Of a stretch of DNA of 64,000 nt, positions 1-10,666 are shown in pieces. The notes under the pieces are model-generated. The model searched no databases, was not told the origin of the DNA, and worked only from the letters and a program-made list of their open reading frames with translations. Location: contig OZ025822.1 in NCBI GenBank assembly GCA_964019425.1, positions 310,001-374,000 of the forward strand. The letters are read 5' to 3'. Both the position numbers and the translations under genes were made by a program. The first letter of the stretch is position 1. The number at the start of each line of letters is the position of its first letter. Source of the stretch: Flectonema sp. DT1601. Lineage: Eukaryota; Euglenozoa; Diplonemea; Diplonemida; Diplonemidae.

Positions 1-1599
1 TCGATGCTGTTTTCTAATTGACTGGATCTCACTAAACCAGGCAGCACCCTTTGCCGTGGCGTAACTTTCTTTTTCAGTTCTGTTAGAAGGCGGAACGTAC
101 TCTGTTGCCTCTGCTGGAGGAGTGTATGTGTTGATGTGAGGAGTAAAGGTGCAAGAATCTTTTTCATTTCTATCTTGTTGCTGTCTTTGAATTGTTAGTC
201 GATTTTGTTTTCTGAATTTCCAGTTCTGCTGTCTAACAAACATTTCATTTCCTGAACCAGCACTAGCTGATCTGACAACTGACTTGTTAACATTTTGATG
301 GGATTTTGGAGTCGGTGGTAGTTGGTCTCTCACCGCCATATGTTGTGAACGAATTTGTTCTTTTTTTAAATATCTACCGTCTCTTGAGTTACAACGTCCA
401 GTCTCTTTATCAATTCGCTGAGAATTCTCTGAAACTCGAGGAGTAAAAGTATTATTATGTTGAGAACTTCGTACAGATGAAATAGTAGCATTACTCTTTA
501 TGTGATGTGTTGGTTGCTGTAATCGATCGACTCCTCCTTCTCTTTGTCGTCTTACCTCAGCTAACACATTCGTATAAGCTCCTAAGGATGGTGATGATCG
601 CAATTTGTTTGTCTCATCCATCATTGACATATCCTTAGCACGTTGCTTTCTAAATTCTTGTCGATGTCCTTCTTCCATCAGTCGTTTCCATATGTCAGTA
701 GACGCTGATTTCGTGTTTTTCTTATTAACGAGAGGTGTGAATAAGACTTGACCAGTCTCAGGGTCAGTTAATATGTCAGGCTGGGTATTAAGTTTCACTG
801 TTGGTGTAGAAATTTCAATTAACCTTTCTAAAGCACTGCTACTTAAGGATCTCCTGTGAGAAGAATTACTTCTGGGCGTTGCTGATGCTGCAGCTTCTTT
901 TTCCCGTGCTTGTTGTCGTTTTTGTTGACGAACTCTCTTCTCATGATCTCTAAGTAGTAAATGTTCAACAGGATAGCTTCTGGACCCTTCAACAATCTTC
1001 TTACTCATATCATTGACTTGAGGTATTGGTTTGTTTTCAGTCACTTCTTGAGCAGCTTTTTCTTGTCTGTGACGTTGAATTTTAGCTTCCTTACGCTGCT
1101 TCCAATCAAGAAGATGCTGTGTTGTTCTAGTAATGTCTTTACTGTATGTGTTAATTGATGGTGTTGATTGGTTTGGTGGGTCAATTGGAGCTAACGACTG
1201 CTTTAGTTTTATGAGATTATCTGTTCTTGAACGAGCGTCTTGATAAAGTCGAATGTGAGCGACTTCCTTTAGTTGTAAGTTCTTTGATACGGTTGTCGTT
1301 TCGGGAGTTCGAGATCGCAGCAGCTCTTCCATCTCTCTTCCTCTTCTTAAGATGTCTAGTCTGGCTTTGTATTCCTCATTTCTTTTTAATAAATTATCTT
1401 CAACTTTTCCATCTCTTTGAAGCCTCTTTGCCTTACCCGTTATTGCTGGCGTGTGTGAATCATTTGCTGACTTTCTCGGAGGAGTATAACACGCTACTAG
1501 AATAGAGTTGCTGTATCTGTCATCAAAATCAACACCACCCCTGACACTGTTTATTGCAGCTGCAACCCTCGCAGTTCCCTTCTCAACATCTGCAGACAT
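1..1599 (-). CDS. Partial coiled-coil protein with FTPxIN-like repeats
   Basis: An open frame of 533 codons starts with ATG at 1599 and runs off the left edge without a stop, so the 3' end is missing. The protein is rich in Arg, Lys, Gln and Ser and has charged helical stretches. I see five spaced copies of a short motif of the type [F/I]-x-P-x-[I/V]-N: PSINTYSKDI (about residue 147), IPQVNDMSKKI (192), LFTPLVNKKN (286), TFTPRVSENS (384) and TFTPHINTYT (484). Most are followed by a basic, coiled-coil-like stretch. Motifs of this kind are known from many poorly characterised proteins of flagellated and ciliated protists, so a cilium or cytoskeleton role is a reasonable inference but not shown. 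The start is preceded by AAAAAAAG and no earlier in-frame ATG is evident. It lies about 390 bp downstream of the xpt gene on the same strand. No enzyme domain is recognised. Confidence 0.8.
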   Translation of the reverse strand, partial: MSADVEKGTARVAAAINSVRGGVDFDDRYSNSILVACYTPPRKSANDSHTPAITGKAKRLQRDGKVEDNLLKRNEEYKARLDILRRGREMEELLRSRTPETTTVSKNLQLKEVAHIRLYQDARSRTDNLIKLKQSLAPIDPPNQSTPSINTYSKDITRTTQHLLDWKQRKEAKIQRHRQEKAAQEVTENKPIPQVNDMSKKIVEGSRSYPVEHLLLRDHEKRVRQQKRQQAREKEAAASATPRSNSSHRRSLSSSALERLIEISTPTVKLNTQPDILTDPETGQVLFTPLVNKKNTKSASTDIWKRLMEEGHRQEFRKQRAKDMSMMDETNKLRSSPSLGAYTNVLAEVRRQREGGVDRLQQPTHHIKSNATISSVRSSQHNNTFTPRVSENSQRIDKETGRCNSRDGRYLKKEQIRSQHMAVRDQLPPTPKSHQNVNKSVVRSASAGSGNEMFVRQQNWKFRKQNRLTIQRQQQDRNEKDSCTFTPHINTYTPPAEATEYVPPSNRTEKESYATAKGAAWFSEIQSIRKQHR

Positions 1600-1988
1600 T
1601 CTTTTTTTATTCCGTTATTTGTAATTGATTAATTGTTTTTTTTTTAAATCTGTTTTTTTTAAAAAGGAATAGTGAATATACAAACATCAACAATACAATA
1701 ACTACTAAGAGCGCATGATTAACCTTTATAAGATATCACTTAGAAAGGCTTATTCACTGACCCGCCTTCCTATGAGGAATGTTTGTGCACCAGAAATTGT
1801 GAACACCATTGCAGCAGTTGTTGCTGGTGAGCGATGGCAACACAATTAAAACATCAGCTGAGTACGGTTGTTTGTAATCTTAAAAGAGCATCCCTTAGAG
1901 TGCTGTAGAAAGAATAATTCATGTTACGGTTATTAGCATTCTGGTTAAAAAACAAAACCAGATCTGCCTATTGGTACACAATAGAATA
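1600..1988. other. Intergenic gap between xpt and the FTPxIN gene
   Basis: About 390 bp separates the stop of xpt from the start of the next minus-strand gene. It holds A/T runs near 1630-1670. On the minus strand an AAAACAG at about 1650 could be a weak splice acceptor. No other gene or RNA is recognised. Confidence 0.5.
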
Positions 1989-2591
1989 TTACTTACCAAG
2001 AACAACATTATCGCAAGATAAAGGCTTTCCCTCTTCAAGAGAGGTGATTGCCACACAGGAGTGAATTGGGATGCTGGGGTACTGAGATTCTATGGCTGCT
2101 CTTCCTCCTTCAAAAGTTTTTTCAAGAAGCGATGCGAATCCAACAAGGGTAGCACCAGACTGTTTTACTACATCAGCCATCGATAACATCGTGTTACCAG
2201 AAGCGAGGAAGTCATCAATTATTAAAATATTATCAGAAGGCGACAAAAGAGATGCTTGAGCATAGAACTCAACAGGTGTTTGTTTTGTATGACTGAAGGA
2301 AACAGACTTAATCATCTTGACATCTCTTAGTGTAATTGGTATCACTGTTCTCAACACTATAAAAGGAATCTTCAATGACACAGCTATCGGCATGGATGGG
2401 TAGATTCCAGACACTGGAGCTGTTATTATTTTTGTAACTCCGGAATTTTTAAATTTATCTGCCAGTTCGTATCCACATTCAGAAATCATCAAAGCATCAA
2501 CCTGGTGATTGAAAAATGACGTCAACTTAATGATCCCTCCGCTCAAAACCTCTCCCTCAGTCACTACCGTATTCAGAAGCTTTTCTGACAT
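1989..2591 (-). CDS. xpt: Xanthine phosphoribosyltransferase, bacterial Xpt type
   Basis: A complete, intronless 200-residue protein, close to the usual length of bacterial Xpt (about 190). Xpt joins xanthine to PRPP to make XMP in purine salvage, normally in the cytosol. The N-terminal FFNHQVD (residues 26-32) matches the FLNHQID block of Bacillus Xpt. The PRPP-binding loop is ILIIDDFLASGNT (122-134), with the two acidic residues and the small-residue turn kept. SHTKQT (100-105), LLEKTFEGGR (155-164) and SLEEGK (184-189) also fit the family. Where Bacillus Xpt has the basic RKHKS segment this protein has RTVIPIT (81-87), so PRPP or pyrophosphate contacts there may differ. The ATG at 2591 follows an A-run ending in AG. 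The protein resembles bacterial Xpt rather than the HGPRT-like xanthine enzymes known from kinetoplastids, which suggests transfer from bacteria (inference). Confidence 0.9.
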   Translation of the reverse strand: MSEKLLNTVVTEGEVLSGGIIKLTSFFNHQVDALMISECGYELADKFKNSGVTKIITAPVSGIYPSMPIAVSLKIPFIVLRTVIPITLRDVKMIKSVSFSHTKQTPVEFYAQASLLSPSDNILIIDDFLASGNTMLSMADVVKQSGATLVGFASLLEKTFEGGRAAIESQYPSIPIHSCVAITSLEEGKPLSCDNVVLGK

Positions 2592-3681
2592 CTTTTTTTT
2601 TTGAAATTACAGCATACTGAGTATTCCTGTCAGTGAATGAAAGTGGAGGAATGAAAAGAATTCGACACTGTTGGTATGAAAAACTGATGCCAACTTTCTG
2701 ATTGAAAAGAGAATTGGGTGAAGGGGGAAGAAAAGAAGAAAAAAAATAAAAAGGTGTTGGGTAATCTAAGCCTCTCTAGGCAGATAACGATACCGTATAA
2801 TAATATCACACACAGAGACAGAACTAAGGATCCACAGTTGTAATTCCTAGTGCCCGAAAAACAACAAATGAACCGGTATAGTATAGTGTTGGTTTTTCTT
2901 TTTTTTTTTGTTAAAGAACTCCCTCGGTAGCTTTCTTTCCCCCCGGATATTTTTTTTAGGTTTTGGTCTTTATTATTATTATTATTTTTTTCTTTTTTTT
3001 TTTTCTTAGGAATCTGCATCCACTAAAGTTAATTTTTTTTATTTTTTTTTTTCAAATACGCGCATAGCACCTCCTCTTTCTATTAGTGACCGTATAGTAT
3101 CGCTCAACTGAATTGATGCGTATTGACTTTCGCCATGTGGTCCAGAAAAGTAAAAAAAAAAAAAAAAGAAAGGTATTTTTCCCACAGCTATCTCTCTCCC
3201 TCACAAAACGCAATTTTCTCCTTGCTATAAAAAGTCGTTTATTAGTAGAGCATCTTCTCTCTTAGCATAGCATAGCAAAAAAGATTGTTTCTAATTTTGC
3301 ATTGTTCTTTTTCGTTGTCGCTTGTCACAGTTTCAGTATTTAAAAAAGAAGAAAAAAAAGGAAGAAAAAAAAAAAAAAAAAAAGGGAGCAGAAAAAGAGG
3401 GAAAAAAAAAGGAAACCAATAAATCTATTATAACCTTTCTACTTTTAATTAAAAAGGTGACTACCAATGATGGTTATCACCAATGCGGTTTAAGTCCGCT
3501 CCGTTCTAAAAGGCTGCTGTCACTATTATAAAGTGAATATGCAGGCAAGTGAGGGAAACATGTACTGCCAAGATAGGGAAATGAAAATTCTAATCAAATG
3601 TCGCAAACTGAAATATGGTAAAAAAAAAAAGGAAAAATAAGTAGGTAGCGATACACGCCTTCTTACTTTATTATCTTCTCC

Positions 3682-3717
<36 letters not shown>

Positions 3718-4516
3718 ATCATTCAGTTAAAAATAAGATTCTTTTTATAAAAAAGAAATTTTAGGGAACTGTTTCAAAAAAGGGAAATCCCCTGAACGAT
3801 ACCACAGCTTTGTTTGTTTTTTTTTCTGCTTTTTTTTTTTTTTTCGTTGTGTTTTTTGTTTGTTTTTTTTTTTCCCCAAAGTATTCAAAATGCTATAATA
3901 ACAGATAAATTGTAACCAAAAGGGGAAGTATCCACTGCTTTTAGGACTCTTTCTCTAATAGATGAATGTCACACTGGTGGAATAATGCAAAGGGTACCTT
4001 CTCATTTCATTCCACACTTGCAAAGGGTTTCTTGATCAAAAAAAACTAAGCAGTTTACGCAAAAAAAAAAAAAGAAAAAGAAAAGAAAAAAAAAGAAACC
4101 GCAAAACGCAAAACGCAAAACGCAACAAAAAGGAAAAAAATATGAGCAACATAAAATAAAAATAATCAATAAGAAGTGTCAACCGCAGAGATGCCAAGCA
4201 GTGAATGGGAAAATGAGGGATTATTTTGTCTGTACTTTTTTTTTTTTTTTTAGTTTTTTTTTTCTTACCACTGCAACGCATCAACCATTTCTTTAAAGGT
4301 AAGGCAACACAAATTAGACCGTTTGTCTGTGCGTAGCTCCTTTTCATTGAACCCTCAGAATACCGAAATTGTGTTTCAATCACTGGAAGTTCAGTAGTAA
4401 ATTGAGAGATCTGCTTCTAAAAAAAAAAAAAAAAAAAAAAGGTGGGAGACTTGGATAAATAAATCAAGGTTAACATGCAACAAATTGGGGGAGGAGAGTG
4501 TTATCATCAGTGTTAA
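2592..4516. other. Long intergenic region with homopolymer runs
   Basis: No convincing gene. Many A, T and mixed A/T runs occur (for example near 3350-3385, 3685-3715, 4420-4440), and the open frames here are low-complexity Lys or Phe strings. Near 3455-3500 two small hairpins follow each other: GGTGA paired with TCACC, then GCGG paired with CCGC around a 7-nt loop. They do not fold as a tRNA. The region should hold the xpt upstream region and the 3' UTR of the cotransporter gene. Confidence 0.5.
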
Positions 4517-7500
4517 CTATCCAAAAGTGGTTACAACCTCGTGACCGGAACCTCTGACCAACAAGGTTGGCGCGAGACCAACAGTTAGAGCCTCAACAAA
4601 CTCAACAGTGTGAGATGGTTCAACATTTTCCATTAGTGGTAAGTTAGTTACAATCAACCTCGCTTCAGATGATAGTTTCGCCATCTGTTTTTTTGTTATA
4701 TTTGCTGTACTGTATCAAAAGCATTTGTACAAAGAAAAGAAAAAAGAAAAGACATACATTTCTGTTAAAAGCTCTGGCAACATCAAGACTAAAGGTAGCA
4801 TCAGTGCCGACAGAATCAAGGCTGCCAGTTCCTTCACGTTCTAACTTATCAAGTGGATTGGTATGCCCATTGAAGTTATTTCCGTTGGTTGAGTGAAGTT
4901 CAAAACTAGGATTAACATCCTGATGGTCATCCATTTCTTCATCGAGTTGTGATGCAGTTTCTGACATGCACATCGGTACCGGATTTTCTAATTCTCGCAT
5001 TCCTAAAGTGGTGACTCCCGTTCTTGTGTGATTGTTCACACCATCAACCTGATCTAAGATATCAGCACCATGTCTGTTTGCTAAAGCATAGATCTTTGAC
5101 AATGGAACGATTTCCTGATTAATAGGTGTTTCTTCTGACGCCACAGTCAACTCTGAAGATGTTAAATTAAACGGAATTACATCTGCAGTGATACGAACCT
5201 CCGCTAAAAACTTATCAATTCTAGTCTGAAATGAATCCATTGTACTATCATCCTCAGTGTATTCATTGATGACTGCGAAAATTCGAAGTTTGCAACCTCT
5301 CCATGATCTGTGAAGAGTCAACAAATGAGGAAGCAGTAACAATAATCCACCATCGTGAACAATCCACCAAACATCAATTGTTTTCGCTAGCAAAGCTTTT
5401 CTCGACATGTAACTTGTGATTTTTGATCCATTTCGTAAAATAATGGCTGCCTTATTACATCCAACAATACTCTTAATAATTGAAACGAACTCATCACATT
5501 TCTGTGGTGTACTTTGCTTGGATGCCCACTCAGGCCATCCCATGATTACAGAGTTCGGTCTAAACGCACCACAACCAGTGGCTTGAATGGAAGAATCAAG
5601 AGCTTCTTGGAGGCAATTTCTGTACATTAAAACTCTCGGAAATCCCTCTAAACCGTTTTCTTTTAAATGCATTCGCATGACTTCAGTGTACATTTCGCAC
5701 TTTGCGTACTCTGTACGAACGTCCCCCTTAACAAAACCGAGACTCATGAGAAGTCCTTTACCTTTTTTAAGCATTGCAGCTAATGTTAATAATTCTGGTT
5801 TTAAGGGATTACCCGTCTCATCGAGCTCACAGAGTACAAGTAATTGAGGCCTCCAGTTCTTAGGATGATAGAAAGTACTTTTATCAGAAAGCATTAAAAT
5901 TTGATCTCTTGCCAGTTGAAATCTGATACCGCTGATAGAGTCACCCCAATCTTTTTTAACCTGCTGCTTTCTAATGTAAACTAACAACACAATTGCGAAA
6001 GCGAAACAGATCAAAGCCATGATATAATCAATTAACACCATTAATGTTAGGCATAATACGAACCCAAATAATGCTGATACCCATGAGTAGTATTTCCAGG
6101 TAGGTCTCCAACCAGGAGTTTTTAAAATCGTCAACGTAAAGCAAGAAAAATTAACCGTCGCATACATAACTAAAAAGAACATTGTAATAACCGGAGTGAT
6201 GAGAGTTAAATTCTTTGCTAAACAAGGAAGGGATGCAATGATCCAGGTTAACCAAATCGCTTTTGTTGGTTCGCTGGAACCTTCAGCTGCGAATCGAGAT
6301 AGAATAGGCATAGTACCATCTAGTGCAATAGCTGATAATAATCGTGGAGCTCCTGCGAGACATTGCAATCCAGCACCAATACAAGACATGATAATACCAA
6401 CATTCACGATAGTTTTATGCGGCCAAGCAACTAACGTAACGACTAACTTATGCTCCATGAGAATAGCATTTGAGATCGTAGTTCCGTACAACAAGACTAC
6501 AACAACGTAAATGCAAGTTGTGATTAATATCGCACTGAGTGTTCCAACTGGAATTGATTTTCTAGCATCTTTTAGAACACCCGATCTGTTTGAACCAGCC
6601 ATGATACCAGTCACACTAGGATAGAATAAACCAATGCACCATAAGAAGTTTGGCGTCTGACCAGTGTCTTCATCCTCTGTCCAATTCGCATTCATGTTAT
6701 CTCCGGTTATGAAATCGCCCTCTTCTAGGCCACCAGAAAACGCTCCGGCTGTACACAACACGCATCCCAATAGCAAACTAAAAATAGACAATAACACGAT
6801 TCCTAAAAACAATTGAGCAGACATATTAACGTACTTCACTCCAATTGCGACGATCAGAGCCAGACAGAAACATAATATTAAAGCCAACAACTGAGTCTGA
6901 AAAGTAAATTTTCCCTCTAAATCCCAACCCGTTTCGAAGGCCTCAACAGCACCAAGAACATACATAGACGCTGCAATAGTAGTACCAAGGTAGAAAATAA
7001 TACCAATTGCTCCTCCCACTTCATGACCTAAATTACGAGAAACAACATAGTACGGACCTCCAGCCTGGACCTGGCCGTTGGTTGCTAAGGCTGACAGGGA
7101 CAGAGCAGTGATAAAGGTGGACAACGCGCAGAGAAGAACAACACCGACTGCTTGAAAGATCCCAGCCTGGGCTGTGATCCAGGGGAGACGAAGAAACAGA
7201 ATAACTCCAAGAATGTTTTGTAAACAAGGCAAAAATACACCTTTAAACGTTCCAAGTTTCTCAACATTTTTTGAGGAACTTGATTCGGGTCCAGAACGAG
7301 GGGATGCTTCTAGAGATCCCCCATCCTGATCAGCAGGTGATGGTGCAGTTCCAACAGATGCCATTGAGTACTGACGATGCCTATCTTGTTTCCCAACAAC
7401 GTCATTTCCCCATAACAGTTGTTGTTGTTTTGATAAGGTCATATTTAATCTATCATTCGACATTGTGCTGTCCTGTCTCCCTCTAACAGCAATACCAGCA

Positions 7501-7628
7501 AAGGAATTCACTTTCGGTAATGGAGATTGATACATCTCATCTTTAATCTTCTCAAGAATCTCATCTCTGTTAAGATCCGACTCGACTGCCACAGTGGGAT
7601 GCGTCAGCGGAGACTTAGGACCATCCAT
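4517..7628 (-). CDS. K-Cl cotransporter (SLC12A family, KCC type), two exons
   Basis: Electroneutral cation-chloride cotransporter of the plasma membrane. Exon 1 is 7628-4758 and exon 2 is 4684-4517, joined in phase 0 across a 73-bp GT-AG intron, giving 1012 residues. The block TFKGVFLPCLQNILGVILF (TM1) is characteristic of KCCs. GLFYPSVTGIMAGSNRSG and LKDARKSIPVGT are SLC12 signatures. About twelve membrane segments are followed by a large soluble C-terminal domain (from NWRPQLLVLCELDETG). The proof of splicing is the C-terminus: exon 2 encodes AKLSSEARLIVTNLPLMENV and ends LLVRGSGHEVVTTFG, matching the KCC ending LLVRGGGREVITIYS. Without splicing the frame runs into a Phe-rich tail. The frame stays open upstream of 7628 but with no ATG; I chose the first ATG, in context CACAAAATGG. 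A possible splice acceptor (TTTGTTTGTCAG) ends at about 7656. The extracellular loop between TM5 and TM6 is much shorter than in animal KCCs and I see no cysteines in it. Confidence 0.9.
4685..4757 (-). other. Intron of the K-Cl cotransporter gene
   Basis: The minus strand reads AAT|GTATGTC at the 5' end and AAAACAG|ATGGCG at the 3' end, 73 bp long and phase 0. It is supported by restoration of the conserved KCC C-terminus. Confidence 0.85.
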
Positions 7629-8784
7629 TTTGTGAGGTGGGGGTGCCCCCGGCGGTCTGACAAACAAACTACATAAAGAAATCGATCGCTATCAACAATA
7701 CTTCTATTTCATGTTTTCCTACTTTCCCACCTATACACTCCAGCTCATAGTTTTCATTACGACTGCTACCTGTGGAGTAGAAAAATCTGAATAACAACAA
7801 TAAATATTTTGAGACATGAGAACTATGGATGCATCCACCGCCTTCAAGGAGAAATGGGATCAACTTGGACACCCTCTGAGATAGAACACACCCTGAGGCT
7901 GAGCGACTTCGTCCTCGGACATGTCTTCAACTCACGCTAGACTGTACATGTAAGATGCTTTTTTCCTGTCTAAAAACTAGCAACAACAACCAAACTGTGT
8001 GCGCCACAGCCAACTCAACCAGATAGCCTAAACCACATCAAACAACACATACATGCAATCATTAACATTAACCTTAAACCTTAAACCTTAAACCACTCCC
8101 TTGAACTGCCACACTCTAATGAACATATTTGAACGAATAGCCAGCGTAAAAAACTAGCAATAGTACAAAACGCATATCTCCAAAAATTAAATATGCAGGC
8201 ATGGAGACCTTCTGCGAGCATATCCAAACATCCAACACTTGTACCAAGGACATAACTTAAACCTTTGAACACTGCCCGAAACATTAACCACCCTAAACCA
8301 CTTCCTAAGTTACCACATGAACGTGACAATAGTCATGTATGCAACTGTGAGAAAAAGAAACTTACAGTAATCAAAATTAGTATCTATGTCAACTGAAAAC
8401 AGATGGCTTGCACACTTGTAACAGATGGCAGACCGAGTCTACTCAGGAAGTTCTCTAATTAAAACACTAAAAATAATGGTCTTCATCTTCACCACTTTTG
8501 AGTCCCATCGCCTTGCTGTTTTTCTTATGCCTCCAGTCCAGATTTTTCTTCAGTGTGGGTCATTGTGCTTGATTGTAAACGTCACTGTGCATCCTTCTTG
8601 TGTTGGAGATCGAAAATGCTGAGCGTAATCGGTCATTTCTTTTTTTAAAATCAAATAGATCAACATGGTTGGATTGGTGCAGAGCGCAGGGCCACTTGGG
8701 GCGATAATACCAAGGTAAGACACTTGTAGCTGCTGGCACATGTCCAGATATATAACTTCACAGCGAGTGGGTATGGATCCAATT
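7629..8784. other. Upstream region of the cotransporter gene
   Basis: On the minus strand a pyrimidine tract plus CAG ends at about 7656, 27 nt before the chosen ATG, suggesting a 5' UTR intron or another mode of 5' splicing. Three tandem ACCTTAAA octamers sit at about 8070-8094. Diverged copies of a ~180-bp segment (around 7970-8110 and 8148-8330) share CTAAACCACT-like and AAAACTAGCAA blocks. No gene is recognised. Confidence 0.4.
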
Positions 8785-8952
8785 GGATCAAACAGTTTGC
8801 TTTCTTTTCTTTTCTTTTCTTTGCTGCCGATGCGCAGCTGTAGACAAAGAAGTCCAACTTCGATGTCATTTGTTTACTTAGGTACAAATAATAAAAACAA
8901 AACACATACAGCTACAGGATACTCACATCAGTTGGACCGATATCGATGCTTT
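8785..8952 (+). repeat. Direct repeat, left copy
   Basis: About 165 bp almost identical to 12439-12601 in the same orientation, running from GGATCAAACAGTTTGC to GATATCGATGCTTT. The left copy has one extra TTTTC unit. Weaker similarity continues upstream (GGCCACTTGGGGC at about 8690 and about 12338). The pair encloses 3.5 kb holding the coiled-coil ORF fragment and the LSU rRNA piece. They could be ends of an old element or a dispersed repeat; no terminal signature or target duplication is evident. Confidence 0.7.
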
Positions 8953-8977
8953 AGCCAGCCACCGCTTGGTTTGCTAA

Positions 8978-9837
8978 AAGCGGAAAAGAAATATTCCGAG
9001 GGAAGAAGTCAAAATCCGTGAAGGTACCAAGCTGAAAACAATTGAAAAGCTTTCAATCGAAAGGTCATGGCTGGAGAAATGCTTTATATGGCAGACATGT
9101 TATGCTACCGCTCTTTCTGTTCTACTTGTGGCCAGTGGTTCCTCTACACCAACCCTTACAATCCCTTTTAATTTAATAGATGAGGATGAGCTCACTGGAC
9201 TCTCCTTATCTTTTGCTTCTCTTTCGTCCTTCACTCAAGGAACTTTCCCCACAGAGCTCAAGACAACTGAAACACAAACTCCTATTACTGTTTTTAGAGG
9301 AAATTTGGTTGAAACTGAGACACAAACAAATCAATTATTTGTTCAGGATGAAAGAAATCAACGCTTTTTACTTAACAAAAGCAAACTTTTAGAAAACGAA
9401 ATAGAACAACAGAAAGAAATAATAACGCAACTAAGCGCGTTGTCTACCTCCCTTAAGGAGGATAATCAGTTTTTAGAACAACAGGCCGCCGAGAATGTAT
9501 GTCACAGCCCACCCCCCTTAAATCTATCCACACCCCCCTCTGTCTTTAACGTAGAAACACAACAAGAAAAACATGAACTCTTGGAAAAAGAGAATCAACA
9601 CCTGATCGCTGAATGTGATTTAGCGAAAAGTTCTCTTCTCTCATTAGTGCAAAGAACTAATTTTCCGGAGGAAAATAGGACGAGCGAGCTGGCGGGCCAA
9701 ACACAAAGAGCGGACCATGCCGAAATGTTTTATTACAACTTGCAACAAAGGTTCATTCTTTTAAACAATGAACTAGAATCTAAGTGTAGGGATGAAACCG
9801 GAACAAAAATTCAGCTCTATTTGTCTCAAGCGGTTTT
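8978..9837 (+). pseudogene. Divergent fragment of the unknown coiled-coil ORF family (N-terminal part)
   Basis: The frame is open from the TAA at 8975 but has no ATG at its start. It includes GTKLKTIEKLSIERSWLEK, CFIWQTCYATALSVLL and IDEDELTGLSLSF, which match the copies at 24.3, 29.5 and 34.9 kb closely in protein but less so in DNA. Further on it keeps the heptad-like blocks (LLEKENQHLIAECDLAKSSL, RADHAEMFYYNLQQRFILL). At about 9830 the similarity stops and the frame continues into a noncoding repeat module. The C-terminal part of the same family is found on the opposite strand at about 10.35-10.46 kb, so this copy is rearranged and probably dead. Function unknown. Confidence 0.7.
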
Positions 9838-10342
9838 GGTGATCGACGAGTGGGGCGATCAATTTACAAAAAAGAAAAAGAAAGGACCGACTAGTCAGTT
9901 TAACTTAACAATAATAAATTAACGATCAGTCTGAGCTGATCTCGCTTTTATTAAAAGTAGGGGAGTGGGAGGGATGGAAGGAATAAAGAAAAAAGGAATA
10001 AGAAGGAAAAAAAAAGGTTGATCAATTGGATCTGATCATCGAGAAAAAGGAATAGAAAAAAAGAAAAAAAATTTAAAGTCGATCGACATAGCCGGTCGTT
10101 GGGAAAGCGGATATAAATACAATCGGTTTTGGTGATCGACGAGTGGAGCGATCAATTTACAAGAAAGAAAAAGAAAGGACCGATTAGTTTGGGCTTTTTG
10201 ATTGTATTCCCAAGGCACGTTTTTTTTATTTTCCTTGTTTTTTTTTTTTTTTTTTAAATTAATAATCACATCTTGTTCAAAAGAAATTTCATGTCAGAGT
10301 AAAAGAAAAAAAGAAAAAAAAAGATAGAAAAAAATCCATTGC
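9838..10342 (+). repeat. Noncoding modules of the coiled-coil ORF element
   Basis: Diverged copy of the segment found at about 27.34-27.77 kb and, inverted, at about 36.67-37.1 kb. It has a ~200-bp unit (AACGATCAGTCTGAGCTGATC ... CATAGCCGGTCGTTGGG) followed by TTTTGGTGATCGACGAGTGG, a conserved TTGTATTCCCAAGGCA block, and an end at CCATTGCTGGC. The unit holds self-complementary pieces such as GATCAGTCTGAGCTGATC. Confidence 0.7.
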
Positions 10343-10530
10343 TGGCATCACTCATTTTCTCATTTGTCTGAAGAGAGTCACTTACCGCTTGACAATAGTT
10401 ATCCAGTAAATCGAGTCTACCTTCCGACCATTGCCTCGCAATAGGTGATTCTTCCGTCGATGTGGTCGCCGCACTGTCTTTTTCTTGTTCCGTTTGAGCA
10501 GAAGACGATCCCAGTGTCTACTTTGAGACA
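10343..10530 (-). pseudogene. Inverted C-terminal fragment of the coiled-coil ORF family
   Basis: The minus-strand frame reads ESPIARQWSEGRLDLLDNYC followed by QAVSDSLQTNEK, matching NTPIARQWSEGRIDLLENYC and RAVDDSLETNEK in the intact copies. It lies downstream of, and opposite to, the N-terminal fragment at 8978-9837, with the noncoding module between them. No start or complete frame remains. Confidence 0.65.
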
Positions 10531-10640
10531 TCTTAGAAGGGAGCGTGACCAATGGAGAATGAGGGATAAAAAAAAAGGAAGGGAAAACCTCTAATTCAAC
10601 AAAAATAGTTTGCGAAATCGCCAACTCCCTACAAAAAAAA

Positions 10641-10666
10641 GTTGTCCACCAGGACTCGAACTTGAC
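10641..10666 (-). other. tRNA-tail-like sequence before a T run
   Basis: On the minus strand AGTTCGAGTCC resembles a tRNA T-arm (pol III B box) and is followed by CTGGTGGACAAC and eight T. No matching acceptor 5' strand, D-arm or anticodon arm was found upstream, so it is not an intact tRNA. It may be a SINE or tRNA remnant. Confidence 0.25.

Noticed and set aside
3455-3500. Possible tRNA or snRNA near paired GGTGA/TCACC and GCGG/CCGC stems
   Set aside because: No cloverleaf, no TTCRA loop, no Sm site or pol III box arrangement that fits.
2630-4383. Open frames between xpt and the cotransporter gene
   Set aside because: Low-complexity Lys, Phe or Ser strings produced by homopolymers, without domains.
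4669-4757. Phe-rich C-terminal tail of the cotransporter in the unspliced frame
   Set aside because: It begins with GTATGT after AAT and is an intron; splicing restores the conserved KCC C-terminus.
8068-8094. Telomere-like ACCTTAAA repeats
   Set aside because: Only about three copies in unique sequence; not a telomere and not a known telomeric word.
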